Notes under the pieces: model-generated
The model's database searches: none
The model's input: only the letters and a program-made list of their open reading frames with translations
Told to the model about the DNA's origin: nothing
Shown: positions 23,163-34,830 of the stretch, in pieces
Layout: each line of letters opens with the position of its first letter
Position numbering within the stretch: position 1 is the stretch's first letter
Translations under genes and position numbers: made by a program
Assembly: GCA_019054805.1 (NCBI GenBank)
Contig: JAHQIY010000012.1
Coordinates: 2,914,001-2,978,000, forward strand
DNA: 64,000 bases
Reading direction: 5' to 3'
From: Brachionus manjavacas
Taxonomy: Eukaryota > Rotifera > Eurotatoria > Ploima > Brachionidae

Positions 23163-23708
23163 TTTAAAGTATTTCTTAGAATATAGAAATTGATAATTTT
23201 ATTTCTATATTTTACTCAATTTATATGGTGATCCGAGGTTTCTGCTTCAATAGATTCAATTGAATAGCTTTTTTTATTTTTTTCATCAATGATTGTTTAA
23301 AAATGTAATCAATGTTATTTTTATCAATAAATCGATTGAATAGAATGAGAGAAGAATGTGGGGGATCCATCCGAAAAGTAAAACATGAATCCTTATCAGT
23401 CACAATTTAGTAATCGTGTGTCCATAGTTTGTCGAAATTAAACAAATCGTGCTCAAATATCTTTTATTTAGTTGTAAATTAAATATCTAATTTATTTATT
23501 GTGATCTATTATGTAAATTATCAATTTATATTGTTACCAATGCATACATCCCAGAATTGAAAGTATTCAGATCTTTAAATAAAAGATGAAATAGTAAGAT
23601 AAAATGCTTTTGTTTATCTAAAACTCACGTATAAATATGAACAACAATATCATTTTGAGAATAGACAAGTTCTAGTTTTTCAACAGAAATTTAAAAAGAA
23701 CATTTACA
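23163..23708. promoter_or_regulatory. Shared divergent promoter, PVP1/PVP2 (unit 2)
   Basis: 546 bp with the same two TATA boxes as unit 1 (minus 23220-23225; plus about 23630-23637). No substitution from unit 1 was noticed. Confidence 0.6.
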
Positions 23709-24736
23709 ATGGCCTCCTTTGGTTCATCTTCGTTTTCTAGCGCTGAATTTTCAGCTCCTTTGGCTACTGCTCAATTACCAGCTTCATTGCCTTTATCTTT
23801 ACCATCACTCGACTCTTCATGTGGTTCATGCCCACCACCACCACCCCCACCATGCCCAGCTCCATGCCCAGCTCCATGTCCACCACCACCATGCAGAATT
23901 CCAGTTCCAGTTCCAACTCCAGTACCAACTCCAGTACGAGTACCACAGTACATAACTGTAAGAAAAAATTCAATTTTCTTAAAAAAAGTTAATTTATTAA
24001 AATAAAAAAATAGGTACCAGTGCCAACTCCATGCCCAAGACCGGTTCCAGTTCCAGTTCCAAGACCATGTCCAGTCTCAGTTCCATATCCTCAAAGAGTT
24101 CCAGTTCCAACTCCATTCAAAATCCCAGTACCAACTCCAGTTCCACAACAGGTTCAAATTCCACAACCAGTTCCACAAATAAATCGTGTTCAAGTACCAT
24201 TGCCATATCAAGTACCACAACCAGTTGCTGTTCCAACTCCAATTAGAATTCCAGTAAGAGTACCAGTTCCACAACCATACCCAGTACCACAACCAGTTCC
24301 AGTGCCATGCCCAGTTCGTATCCCAATCAGAATTAGAATTCCAAGACCAGTCCCAGTACCAGTCGAAGTACCAATTCCAGTTAGAACTCCACAACCATAT
24401 CCAGTTCGATTACCATGTCCAGTTCCTCAACCTTGCCCAGTTCAAGTAGCTCAACCTGTTCCTCAACCATGCCCACAACCCGTCCCATATCCAGTTCCAG
24501 TACCATGCCCACAACCTGTTAAAATTCCAACTCCGGTTCCAGTTCAAACTTGCCCACCACCACCACCACCATGCCCAGCTCCATGTCCACCACCACCACC
24601 ACCATCATGCCCAGCTCCATGCCCGCCACCACCACCACCACCATGTCCATCACCATGCGGATCAGCTTCATTCGGTGCTGCTGAACTCTCAGCTCCATTG
24701 GCTTCAGCTCAATTTTCATCCCTTGGCTCTTTCTAA
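23709..24736 (+). CDS. PVP2 proline-valine-rich structural protein, copy 2
   Basis: Exons 23709-23957 and 24014-24736 with a 56-nt phase-0 intron, encoding 323 aa. The protein appears identical to copy 1; I saw only intron homopolymer differences. Head and tail SAPLA(T/S)AQ modules flank the PVP core and Cys/Pro blocks. The poly(A) signal follows about 30 bp after the stop. Confidence 0.85.
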
Positions 24737-24999
24737 ATTACTCGCTTAAACCTAAAAATATCAATCAATAAAATTTCCTAAATTTCCTTGAATTTATTTT
24801 TTTGCTCATTTTTCTTTATAAATTGGGTCTAAAAGGACGTATTTAAAGTCATAAATCAATAATTCAGAGATGGCATTAAAACTTTTGATTTTTGGAATTT
24901 TACTAGTTTTCTTTAATTTTTGTTTTAGAAATCCTGAGCATTTTTTAGTCTTTCAAACAAATTAGAAAAATACGTAAATTATAGCGAATGAACTATAAG

Positions 25000-25071
25000 T
25001 CCCATATGGTCTAGTGGTTAGGATTCCTGCCTTTCACGCAGGCGGCCCGGGTTCAATTCCCGGTGTGGGAA
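25000..25071 (+). tRNA. tRNA-Glu (UUC)
   Basis: 72 nt, identical to 10177-10248, of which it is the duplicate. It is followed by a T run. Confidence 0.95.
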
Positions 25072-25893
25072 AAGTTTTTAATTTAATTAAATTTTTTAAA
25101 GGGTAGAATTTAGCAAGATTAGAAAAATTCGTGTTGTTTAATTTATAAAATTTTGCAAAATTTAGGTAAGATTTGTAATTTATTTCAGAAAAATCAGAAA
25201 AATATTTATTCAATAAAAAGAAATTAAACAAAACAAACTCCGATATTATCTAATAAACAGACATATACTAGAGTTTTGAAGGAAACTGTAATAAATTTCA
25301 ACAAATCTGTTTAAAAAAACTACGGGCGGTAAAAAAAAACGTCCAAATATTTGCCGGTTGAATAAAAAATTAACGAAAATTTTATTGCAAATTTTGAACG
25401 GCTTGATTGATTTGTAACCAAAATTTCATATAGTTAACAACTCGTTTGAAAAATTTAAGAGAACTTCGGCTATTCAATTCAATAAATTCAAAAAAAATAT
25501 AAACTATTAAACAAATGTAAAATCTACTAAAGACTTAATCGAACTAAAAATATTTCCAAACTTATTTCCTGGTGTAAAAGATTATTTTTTTAAGGAATAA
25601 AACAGTTCAAATTTCTCAATATTTTGGTATTCGTCTTTTGCATGTCGACTCATACTGGCGGGACGTTCGTTTTTTATATATTTTATGCTTATTAAAGAGT
25701 CACACTAGAAAGAAACTCAACTGTTTATTGAATTATTAAATTAAAATCGACGGTAAAATTTAAAAAGAATATTATAAGTTAACTAATTAATGACAAACGA
25801 AACCGTATTGAAGAGTATTAGGGAATCAAAATTTATGATTGTTGTCTATTGTTAATAAAAAAGGTAATTTGAACTTTAAATTATCTTTTATTA

Positions 25894-26612
25894 TAAAGTC
25901 AAACGGGGTAAAACCGTGAATTCTTTTATTTGATCGCTAATTAGTTGTGAGATTTCTTTTTTCGAAAAAAATATAAAATAATAAAAGGGAATATTGTCTT
26001 TAATTTAAAAAAAAACTTTATTTAAAATAAAAAAAGATCTTTCATTAACGTTTCAACGCTTACATTGGGGTATATCCGTGAATTACATAAATTCAAAAAA
26101 TTAAAATTCAAAAAAAAGTATAAGAAAATATATGTATCCTATTTTAAAACAAAATTTATCTTTTTAGTACACTTTTTGAACAAAAAAATTCCTTAGTTAA
26201 ATCAGAGCCTCTTGGAAGGCTTTCCCACAAGACCAATAGTAACATTTCTCACAAGAAATCCATTTGTTTTGATTTGTTTTGACTTTTCCAAATACTTTTT
26301 TACATTTGAAACAACTTTTTGGTCGTTCAGTGGAGATATTTCAATTTCAGACTATTCTTCATCAGTGATTATGGTCACTTTTTTCCCTTTTTTGTTCAAC
26401 ATTTTTGCCTCTTCATCTTCTAATTGTTTCAAAATTCTAAGTCAAAGTCAAAAACTTCACCATACTTTCTTTTAATCCTCGTTTTTTTTGTTGACGTTTT
26501 CTCTTTATTTGCTGAAATAGTGTTTCACAAAGTTTCTAATGCTAGCAAAATTAAAACCATGACCCCAATCAGTTAATTGTTTGATCACTTCAACTAAAAG
26601 CGTTTCAAATTT
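25894..26612 (-). mobile_element. pogo-like remnant, truncated by the duplication edge
   Basis: Left terminal repeat at 25894 next to TA, and the C-terminal transposase piece around 26182-26520. It stops at 26612, where the duplicated unit ends, so the HTH part present in unit 1 is absent. Confidence 0.6.
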
Positions 26613-26766
26613 AATTAAAATTAAAAAATTCAAATGATCAACAAATTTTTTCTTTTAGTCCCAGAAAGATACCCAGGTCCAGTTAGAGTACCAGTTCCAC
26701 ACAAATAACCAGTACCACAAAGAGTTCCAATTCCAACTCCAGTTCCTCAACGTGTTCCAGTCCCAG
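26613..26766 (+). pseudogene. PVP1 fragment (end of intron 2 and start of exon 3)
   Basis: Matches about 757-962 of PVP1: the end of intron 2 with its TTTTAG acceptor, then exon 3 from the residues PERYPGPVRVPVP. It has a TAA in place of the TAC codon in the HKYP motif and lacks about 48 nt of repeat before QRVPIPTP. It has no promoter or downstream end and is a dead partial copy. It sits exactly at the edge of the 10-kb duplication. Confidence 0.8.
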
Positions 26767-26908
26767 TTTGTAACAAAATGTAAATTTACGTATTTTTACG
26801 TAAAAATTGGTAAAAATGAAAATGACAAAAAGAATATTATAAATTAATAGCATATTTTAATCATTTGATTTATTACCAAAAATACGTAAATTTACATTTT
26901 GTTACAAA
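26767..26908. mobile_element. MITE-like element with perfect 31-bp terminal inverted repeats
   Basis: 142 bp. The first 31 bases (TTTGTAACAAAATGTAAATT..) are the exact reverse complement of the last 31. It has no coding capacity. No clear target-site duplication could be assigned. It truncates the PVP1 fragment. A related short palindrome rich in TACGTAAATTTACGT follows at 26910-26940. Confidence 0.75.
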
Positions 26909-27336
26909 GTAATTTTACGTAAATTTACATAAAATTACCAGAAATCCATTTGTCAAATCGGTACTGTAAACTTTTGTATAAAAAAAATAAAAATTGAAAA
27001 GTGGACTTTTTATTCTTTTACTTTTTTTTTTACAAATCATAGAAAATTGAATTTTCAAAAAAATTAACGCAATTATATTAAAGACATACAATTGAAATTT
27101 AGTTATCTGACTAGTCACCATTCTTTTCAATTAAAATCCTAATGACCTTAATAAAATTAACTAAAACCTAAATCTTAATAATAAAGATAAATATTATAAA
27201 ATAAATCAAGAAAATTTGAAATAAATTGATCTACTTTTTTATATTATTTATATGTCTCTTTAATTTTTCAGCTGTCAAAGTTTTTTGAAAATCATTTATC
27301 GTCTGAAATAGGTCTAAGTAATAATAAATTTCTTGT
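26909..27336. other. AT-rich spacer, nothing supported
   Basis: No gene or RNA recognised. Confidence 0.4.
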
Positions 27337-27392
27337 ATTATTATTATTTATTTATATGTAAATCTGTGCCGAGCTAAAGCTCCTTCAATAAA
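27337..27392 (-). mobile_element. Solo LINE 3' tail
   Basis: On the minus strand GAAGGAGCTTTAGCTCGG, CACAGA and an AT-rich (AAT)n tail match the 3' end of the LINE at 16421. It is an extremely 5'-truncated insertion. Confidence 0.65.
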
Positions 27393-28304
27393 ATAAAATC
27401 AACAACGAAATAAAAAAAATTAAACAAAAGTAAAAATTTTCAAAATATAATATAAAAGAAAATTAAACTTGATGTTTTTTTTTAAAAAGAAATTTTTTTA
27501 AAAATTTTTAAAAATCTTGATCATAGAATTAATCAAAGCAAATCCATCAAAATTGTATTTTATAATTAACTCACTCAGAAAAAACAAAAACTCTTAAATT
27601 TTTTGGAGATTTTTTTTTACAACAATTTACAAAAATGTTGATGATTTATCTAATTTTTCATAAAATCTAGCAATACCATTGCACACAAATTTTGAACTAT
27701 AATAAGTAAAAAAAAACTTTAAAAAACCTGAAAAATTAAAAAATATTTTAAGTAAATCTATTTTATAGAAAAATTTTAAATCAATTATTGTTCCATACTC
27801 ATTAATGGTTCATCTATCGATTTTCATCGATCAATCACTGTTTTTTTTTGTGACTTGGTTTTTCTAATTAAAATAACAATGATTCTAAATAAAAGAAAAA
27901 ATGATCCATTTAAAAGTTATGATAAAAAAAAGTTTATAAAAAAATATTATCAATCTGTAATGTCAACATCTATGATAAAATTAATAATTTTTTAGGCCTC
28001 GAGTTTTGACCATTTTAATAAAAATCAAAAAAAAATTTGTTCAGTTTAAAAATGAGTTTTATTAAAAGAGATAAATTAAAATCGGTCACAATTAAAATAT
28101 TGGCCAATTTTAAAACAAAATCCAAAAAATACATTATTTGCATAAGTTTATCGCAAACGAGGTTGTTTGATGTTTCAAAAATTACGAAAAGTATATGTAA
28201 TTAAACATGTGGATTCATTTATATAATCATGAGATAAAAATAAGAAAATTTTTATTCTGTAAAAATCAAACATCTAAATTGAATCATTCTCAAAATTAAT
28301 AAAA
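27393..28304. other. Upstream region of MFS1, nothing definite
   Basis: AT-rich and gene-free; presumably holds the MFS1 promoter. No distinct TATA box could be chosen. Confidence 0.4.
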
Positions 28305-30485
28305 ATGATAGATAGATTAATTCCAGAAAAATATAAAAAATGGTCAACTTTGTTTGGCGGCTTTCTGATCCAGCTGTCCATTGGATCATTCCTCACGTTT
28401 GGCAATCTTGTTCCTTACATAACATCCTATTTACGCATAAAAGACAATCTACCTGTTCGCTACTCAGAAACCATCTGGATCGCTACTTCTTACAATTTCG
28501 CTTTTTCACTAAGCAACTTACTCAGCGGTCTAATAAACACACATTTCAATTTAAGTCCGAAAATATTAATCCTAGTTGGCACTGTCATATCTACAATCGG
28601 AGTCTGCTGTACCTACTTTTCAATTCAGAAATCATTGTACCTCGTCATGTTTTCTTATGGTATTATTTTTGGTATAGGCTCCGGTCTGGCATATGTCGGC
28701 CCTTTAACAATAGCTATGAAAGTAATTTTTTTTAAGAAAAAAAATTTTTGTTTAATTTTATTTTTAAAGTGGTTTCCCAAAAATGGAGGCTTTTCAAATT
28801 CAATTATTTTGTTCGGCTATGGAATCAGCTCTGTTGTATTCAACCAAGTACAGACATTTTACATCAACCCTGATAACATGTCACCTGATAAGCCCTTCTC
28901 TTCTTCAAATCAAGATGAAAAGTAACTTTTATTTTAAAAAGCGTCTAAATTTACTAAAAGCCATTAATTTACAAGCACATTTTTTTTAAATTTTCATTTA
29001 ATGCACATTTTGCCACTAAAAATCCATTTTAAGGATTCTTGTTCTTAAATTTAAAAAAAAAAAAAAAAAATTAGTTTTAAAAATATTAATGCATAAATTA
29101 AAAGATGTACTGATTTTTTTTGAAATTTAAAGTCTTCTGAAATTTTTTGTTAGCTGTATTATTGCTTATAGAGTTGTCTTTCTATTAGAAAATTTTTATG
29201 TATTGGGCTCTTTTGTTTCGTCTAATTGTTAAATATCTTTGATCAGTAATAAATTTAATTAGGATTAAGAAGATAATTTTTTTCTTTTTAACTTTTTTCT
29301 TAAGGACTTTGAATTAGAATAAAAAGCTCAAAAAGGAATTGAATTTATAAATAAAAGCATTCAAATAAAATTCAATTCGTATCTTTTATACAAACGTTAG
29401 TCACTCAGTGATTTTTCTATTTTTTTTTTTAATTTAAAATAATAGTAAGGAGAGGACCTCGGGCAATTTTGAATGATAATTAACCTCTCTTTGAGCCCTG
29501 TATTGAGTAGTTTTGATAATAAAATAAAAGTGAACAAAAATTTGAAACTGATACAAAACAATCAAATGAAAATTAATTCTTTTGTCTGGGTGATTTTTTC
29601 GATCTTGAATAATTATTGAAATTTATTTAAAGGTATTTTTCAAACACAGTTTTGTTGCATAGAGTACCCAAGGTATTTTTGGTACTTGGCATTACATACA
29701 CATTCCTTCAATTGGTCGGTCTCAGCCTTTTATCTCTCAAAACCGAAACAGATGAATGCCGTAAATTACTAGAGACCAAAGAGACAATAAATTATTCGAA
29801 TAAAAAAAATAGCTTTGGAATTAGCTATGAGTCAACAACGCAAGGAATGAATCTAAAAGAGGCGATCAGGAGGCCAGCGTTCTGGAATTTGTTTATTATT
29901 TTGTTTTCGCAGATAGTGCCATGCGGTCTGGTCGTAAATTTTTATAAGACGTTTGGTCAAACATTTTTAAGTGACGACAAATTTTTGTCTCTAGTAGGCT
30001 CATTTGCGGCACTTCTAAATGCCTTGAGCACTTTTTTTTGGGGATTTTTGATTGAAAAATTTCCGTTCAAAATATGCAGCCTGTTTCTCAGCACCTCACT
30101 TGTAGCACTTAGCAGCACACTGTATTTAATCCAATTTATAGACTTTAAATATTTATATGCAATTCAAATCGGCCTGGTAATGACCTGTCGAAGTGGTGCT
30201 CTCGTTTTGATGCCTACAATTACAGCAAAGACTTTTGGTCAAAAAAATTTTCAGTCCATCTATGGGGCTCTATTTATGGCAACAGTAAAATGATAATTTT
30301 AAATTTAAAATTTTTTTAATTATTGTTCAAAGCTTTTGAGTTCGTTTGTTATTGGAGAGCTTGGTTCACATGGTCACGAACTGGGATGGTTTTGGCTATT
30401 TTTAACTTGTTCTCTTATTGCTTTTGCTGGCTGGACACTTGGCTTTGTTTTCAATGTAAAAAAAATTAACGGGGATGATATTTAA
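28305..30485 (+). CDS. MFS1, major facilitator transporter (oxalate/formate antiporter-like)
   Basis: Four exons, 28305-28721, 28770-28921, 29633-30284 and 30333-30485, with introns of 48, 711 and 48 nt. They close to 458 codons (457 aa). It is a 12-helix MFS membrane protein. The first half starts with KKWSTLFGGFLIQLSIGSF, and the GIGSGLAYVGPL helix and the K/WFPK..GFSNS motif across the first splice site are characteristic. A cytoplasmic loop (SLKTETDECRKLL) separates the halves, and a short tail FNVKKINGDDI ends the protein. GSG..Y.GP and W(F/Y)P patterns are typical of the oxalate/formate-antiporter or monocarboxylate-type MFS group; the substrate cannot be told. Paralogues MFS2 and MFS3 share the exon sizes 417 and 153. 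AATAAA overlaps the stop codon (30484-30489). Confidence 0.88.
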
Positions 30486-30657
30486 TAAATTAAAAAATTT
30501 ATAATCTCTTTCGAAAAATAACTTTAATGACAAGCATATAACAGCAGAGATGTATAAGCACTTGTCGCTTTTATTTAATAAAAAAAGCAAAATTTAAATT
30601 TAATTTGTTCTAATTGTTCAATTCTTTACTAATTTGAAAGAAGTTAAATAAAAAAAT

Positions 30658-30739
30658 CGACGAGGAAGGGATTCGAACCCTCGCGTGCAAAACACAATGG
30701 ATTAGCAGTCCATCGCCTTAACCACTCGGCCACCTCGTC
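30658..30739 (-). tRNA. tRNA-Ser (GCU)
   Basis: 82 nt with a long variable arm. Acceptor GACGAGG pairs with CCTCGTC, the anticodon loop CTGCTAA has GCT, and the T arm is GGGTTCGAATCCC. Downstream on the minus strand is a T7 Pol III stop. Confidence 0.95.
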
Positions 30740-30873
30740 TCCATTTATAAAGTGGCTTTAATGACAGTTTTCAAAAACAAATATTTAATTATTAAATTAA
30801 ATATTTAATTTTAATAAAATTTAAAAATATCTTTTTTTTTTTTTAAATTCTTTCTACTTGGAGTAAAAATTCT

Positions 30874-30945
30874 TTCCCACACCGGGAATTGAACCCGGGC
30901 CGCCTGCGTGAAAGGCAGGAATCCTAACCACTAGACCATATGGGA
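30874..30945 (-). tRNA. tRNA-Glu (UUC)
   Basis: The same 72-nt sequence as the other three copies, on the minus strand. A T5 run follows a few bases downstream. Confidence 0.95.
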
Positions 30946-31245
30946 CCTTTTTTTAGGAATCTTAATTTTATTTGAAATAGTCCGTACAATTAAAATTTTT
31001 ATAAATTTTAATTACGGGTATCTGCCATTTATTTTTAAATATGAAAAATCGACAAAATCGCCAATATCTTAAAATTCCTGGAAATAAATTAATCCCAAAA
31101 ATAATAATATATCATTATTAATAATAATATATTAAATGAACGATATTTGGAAAAAAAAGATTTTATATTGATTATTAAAATACAAATTATTTAATAAAAA
31201 TGAGCTAAAAAAATTAATATAAAAATAATATTCCATATTATAAGG
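30946..31245. other. AT-rich spacer between the inverted tRNA-Glu pair
   Basis: No gene seen. Beyond the tRNA the sequence is unrelated to the flanks of the 10177/25000 tRNAs. Confidence 0.4.
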
Positions 31246-31317
31246 TCCCATATGGTCTAGTGGTTAGGATTCCTGCCTTTCACGCAGGCGGCCCGGGTTC
31301 AATTCCCGGTGTGGGAA
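31246..31317 (+). tRNA. tRNA-Glu (UUC)
   Basis: Fourth identical 72-nt copy, inverted relative to the one 300 bp upstream; T6 follows. Confidence 0.95.
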
Positions 31318-31480
31318 AATTTTTTTCTCATGTATCATGAAATTTAAAAAAAAATTAAAATTTTAAAAAAAAAAGATTATACTAAAATGTAGATTAATTA
31401 AAACATTTAAAAAAAAATAATTGTTTATTTTATATTTATATGAAAATATTTTGAAGTTTAGGCGATTACTTTTTTGTAAG

Positions 31481-33088
31481 CTAAATTTCTGATCCGTCAG
31501 ATTTTCTCACATTAAAAATAAAACCCAAGATCCACCCTTTAAAAAACAAAATTATATTTTTTTCTAAATAAAATTTTTACCTAATAAAGCTATTAGTGCA
31601 CATATAATAAACAGCCAAAACCATCCAATTTTATCGATGCTAGATCCAAGTATTCCCACCATGAGAGAACTAAAAAGCTTTTCTCATATTAAAAAAAAAT
31701 GAAAGAAAATCGACATTTTTTTAATTACAGGTGACAAAAAAAGGAGCCCATAAATTGCTTGAAAATTTTTAGAGCCAAACGATTTCACAATTACAGTTGG
31801 CATAATTACATAAACTCCACTTTGACACATATTTATTAACCCAACATAAACTGCATACAAAATTCTAAAGTTTAAATACTGAACCAAATATAAAGTGCTT
31901 GTTAAGGATATCAATGCTGTGCTCAATGAAACAAAACAAATCTTCATTTTTTTTTAATAAAAAGAATTTAATTTTTTTTCAGATACCTTATAGATTGACC
32001 GATCAATTATAAAGCCCCAAAAAAAAGTTCCGAATGCATTGAAAAAAGCGGCTATGGATCCAACTTGGGACAAAAACTGGTCGTCACTAATGAACCTTTG
32101 ACCAAACGTCTTGTAATATGTAATTACTAGTCCACAAGGAACAAGCTGAGAAAATATTTTACAAAACAGCATCCAAAAAGCTGCATACTTCCACGCTTCA
32201 TTTAGACTAAGACCCTCGGATGAATCTTCATACTTGACTCCTAAACTATTAATTCTTTCACTCTTGATCAGTTCAGTTTCTTCACATGAATCATTTATTT
32301 TCACACTTGGCATGTCATTTCTTTCGGCCAAAAGACCAACACCCACCGCTTGAAGAAAAGCATACACACCAGCTAAGATCAAAAAAATTTTTGGTACTTT
32401 TGCTAGTAATTCTGGATCAGAAAAATATCTAAAAATAAAAATTAATCTTTAATTTAGTTAACTCGAATTTTACTTTTCATTTGGAAACGAAGAAGAAAAT
32501 GGCTTGTCGGGAGATAGATTACCAGGGTTGATGAACATTGTTTGAATCTGATCAAATAAAATCGAACTTGCTCCATATCCAAACAAAATGGCTGAAACGG
32601 AAAGACCGCTTTTATTTGGAAACCACTTGTTTAAAAATTAATTTAGATTTTTTGCTGATTTGAGAATTTACTTTGATAGCCAAAGAAATAGGACCCGAAT
32701 ATGCAAATCCGGATCCAATACCAGACAAAATACCATAAGTTAGAACAACTAAAATGTATGACTTTTGTATTGTCAAATGTGTTAATATCGTGCTTAGAGA
32801 TAGTAAAGCACTTCCTAGTAAAATTGATAGTCTAGTGTTTATTTTTAGATATGAAGTAATCAGACCGGAAAGAAGAATGCTTATCGAAAAGGCAAAATTA
32901 TAGGCAGTAGAAATCCAAACTGAATTTGAGTAACGTATATTGATGTGCACTGATTCTCGAAGATATGACGTAATGTAAGGAACCATATTTCCAAATGTAA
33001 GGAAAGAGCCGATTGAAAGCTGAATAAGGAATCCGCCTAGTAGTGTGGTCCATTTATGAAATTTAATTGGAAATAATTTATATAACAT
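31481..33088 (-). CDS. MFS2, major facilitator transporter paralogue
   Basis: Six exons on the minus strand: 33088-32672 (417 nt), about 32625-32474 (152), 32428-31987 (442), 31941-31729 (213), 31677-31581 (97) and 31536-31481 (56). Introns are only 44-51 nt. The joined frame is 459 codons (458 aa). The start MLYKLFPIKFHKWTTLLGG, the helix GIGSGFAYSGPI, WFPNKSG at the first splice site and the ending GFIFNVRKSDGSEI align end to end with MFS1. The gene is convergent with MFS1 across a tRNA cluster. It has two introns that MFS1 lacks (after IDRSIYK and splitting the last 153 nt). It looks intact and the substrate is unknown. The exon 2 edge may be off by one base. Confidence 0.86.
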
Positions 33089-33699
33089 TTTGAATCAAGT
33101 CAAAATAAGAAAATGTTTTTTTTTAGCTATTTTTCAAGTCATGTGATTTAAAATTAAAAATTCTTAATCATAATTTTATCTTTAAATAAATCACAAGATA
33201 TTTTTTAAGTTAAAATTTGTTTTGAAAAATTTTAGTAAATTAAAATGTAGGCTTTAAAAAATTTGAATCAACAAAATAGTAAATTTTTCTTCTTTTCTCC
33301 ATTTCATTTCATTTTAAGGCAACTTTGGCGATTTAATCAAAAACACAAAAATACAGTAATTAAAAATATTCATTAAAGAAATTTTCAATTGACATCAATC
33401 TAATATAATTTTCAAAATTTTTAACCATTATATTTGGAAAACTTTAAAAACTTAAGTCAAGTAATACTTTTCATTCGCACAATTTTTTTAAATGTTAAAT
33501 TTTAACCTCGGGCCATTATCTAGGATTAAAATAATTAAAATTATTAATTAGAATATTTTATTTTATTAAATAAAATTCATGTTTTATTCATTTTAGTCTA
33601 ATTTAGTCATGTAACATGTGATCGAAAAATTTATTTGCAATATATGCTGTAAGTCTTTCCAGGCAATTAATCAATTTACAGATAGCATCTTAATTATCA
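33089..33699. other. Upstream region of MFS2, nothing definite
   Basis: AT-rich; presumably holds the MFS2 promoter. No coding or RNA feature was supported. Confidence 0.4.
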
Positions 33700-34030
33700 A
33701 TCTGTACTGCAAAATAAGCTAACTCTCCTCTATCTTTTCTTCAACTGATGTCTTATTAAACGTTGATAGGCGTTTCTAAAAGTTAGGTCTTCCACTGCTT
33801 GTACCAATCTATTTGCTCTTCTTTGGACATACTTCAAAACTTGAACATCTTTCTTAGGATACAGTCTCCATACTTGAATAGCATACTGCATATTAATTGC
33901 TTTCTGAACTTGATTTTCGCACTTGAGATCATTGGATATTACAAAGCCTACATCCTATTCTTAAATAGTTTCTTCTAATTCATGCACCCCATCTACTCCA
34001 TGACTAAGAATGATTTTGTGTTTCTTTTAC
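33700..34030 (-). mobile_element. LINE reverse transcriptase C-terminal fragment
   Basis: Minus-strand frame: VGFVISNDLKCENQVQKAIN, then DVQVLKYVQRRANRLVQAVE. The DLK...QV..A and QRRA(T/N)(K/R)L pattern marks the region after the reverse transcriptase in CR1/Jockey-type LINEs. It has in-frame stops and is 5' truncated. Confidence 0.6.
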
Positions 34031-34499
34031 TTACTCTAATAGCCGAAAGTGATGAAGCTGATGCATCCAATACTTCTGGATGCCGATATTAGTGTAAATT
34101 CTTTCTCAATCATCTATTCAATGAATCCGATCATAACAAAAGACTCTATATACAATTGGATATATACAATAGCTCAGCAATACAATGCTTAAGTGAAAAA
34201 TGTAGAAAGGCCAACACAAATGAGATTGGTAAATATGTCATACGGAATAATTCTGTAAGACGAGTGATTAGAAATGAACCTAAAGAAAATGTAGGATCAT
34301 CAAAAGAATAGCAACCATATTTTATAGATGAAAGGTCTACATATTCCCCTAAATCATCTTAAATGCAAACCAGCTCCGCAATGTCATTAAAATCCGTCAA
34401 CTTAAACGAAACAACAAGGCTACAGTTCACAATCAACCAAAATTAAACACAAAAAGATGTTAAATTAAATGAAAGTATACCAAGTAATGACCAAACACT

Positions 34500-34830
34500 T
34501 AATGAGACTAATTCTCTAAAAGTAGGAACACTTAACTGTAGAAATTTCAACTCTGATCATTGTTACATAAGCCATTTTCTTGAAAAATTTAATATTCTTT
34601 TTCTTCAAGAGACCTGAATAAAAACGAATTAAGATGCAAAGCTTATGCTCAGACCAGACTTTAAAAGTATGCACAAGAGCTCAATGAAAGATGGAAATTA
34701 TCGTGGAAGACCATTTGACGGAACTACCTGCCTATTTAATAAAAAAATTAGTGAAAGAGTTTAAATAACCTTCTATGATGATTGTCTTTCCTTGTGTATA
34801 ATAGATGATGATATATGGATTGAAGCAGTT
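34500..34830 (+). mobile_element. LINE endonuclease N-terminal fragment
   Basis: KVGTLNCRNFNSDHCYISHF, then NILFLQET and later GRPFDGTTCLFNKK. CNxR, FLQET and GRP(F/Y)GG-like motifs are those of AP-endonuclease domains in non-LTR elements. Several stops are present. Confidence 0.55.

Larger units (their letters stand above)
16614..26612. repeat. 10-kb direct duplication, unit 2
   Basis: Partner of 1788-11788. At its left edge the LINE continues normally, whereas unit 1 is cut, so unit 2 keeps the ancestral left flank. At its right edge it is fused to a PVP1 fragment (26613), while unit 1 continues into the rest of the pogo-like element. The two units therefore each preserve one ancestral flank. 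Confidence 0.92.

Noticed and set aside
1-26612. LTR retrotransposon or retroviral reading of the duplicated blocks
   Set aside because: The repeats contain host genes and tRNAs. No gag, protease, integrase or primer-binding site was seen, and the reverse transcriptases are LINE-type.
28340-28989. Alternative frames 28340-28735 and 28783-28989
   Set aside because: They overlap MFS1 exons in other frames. The spliced frame matches two paralogues.
30285-30332. MFS1 frame ending at the TGA at 30291
   Set aside because: A GT..AG intron here restores the conserved last 153-nt exon present in both paralogues.
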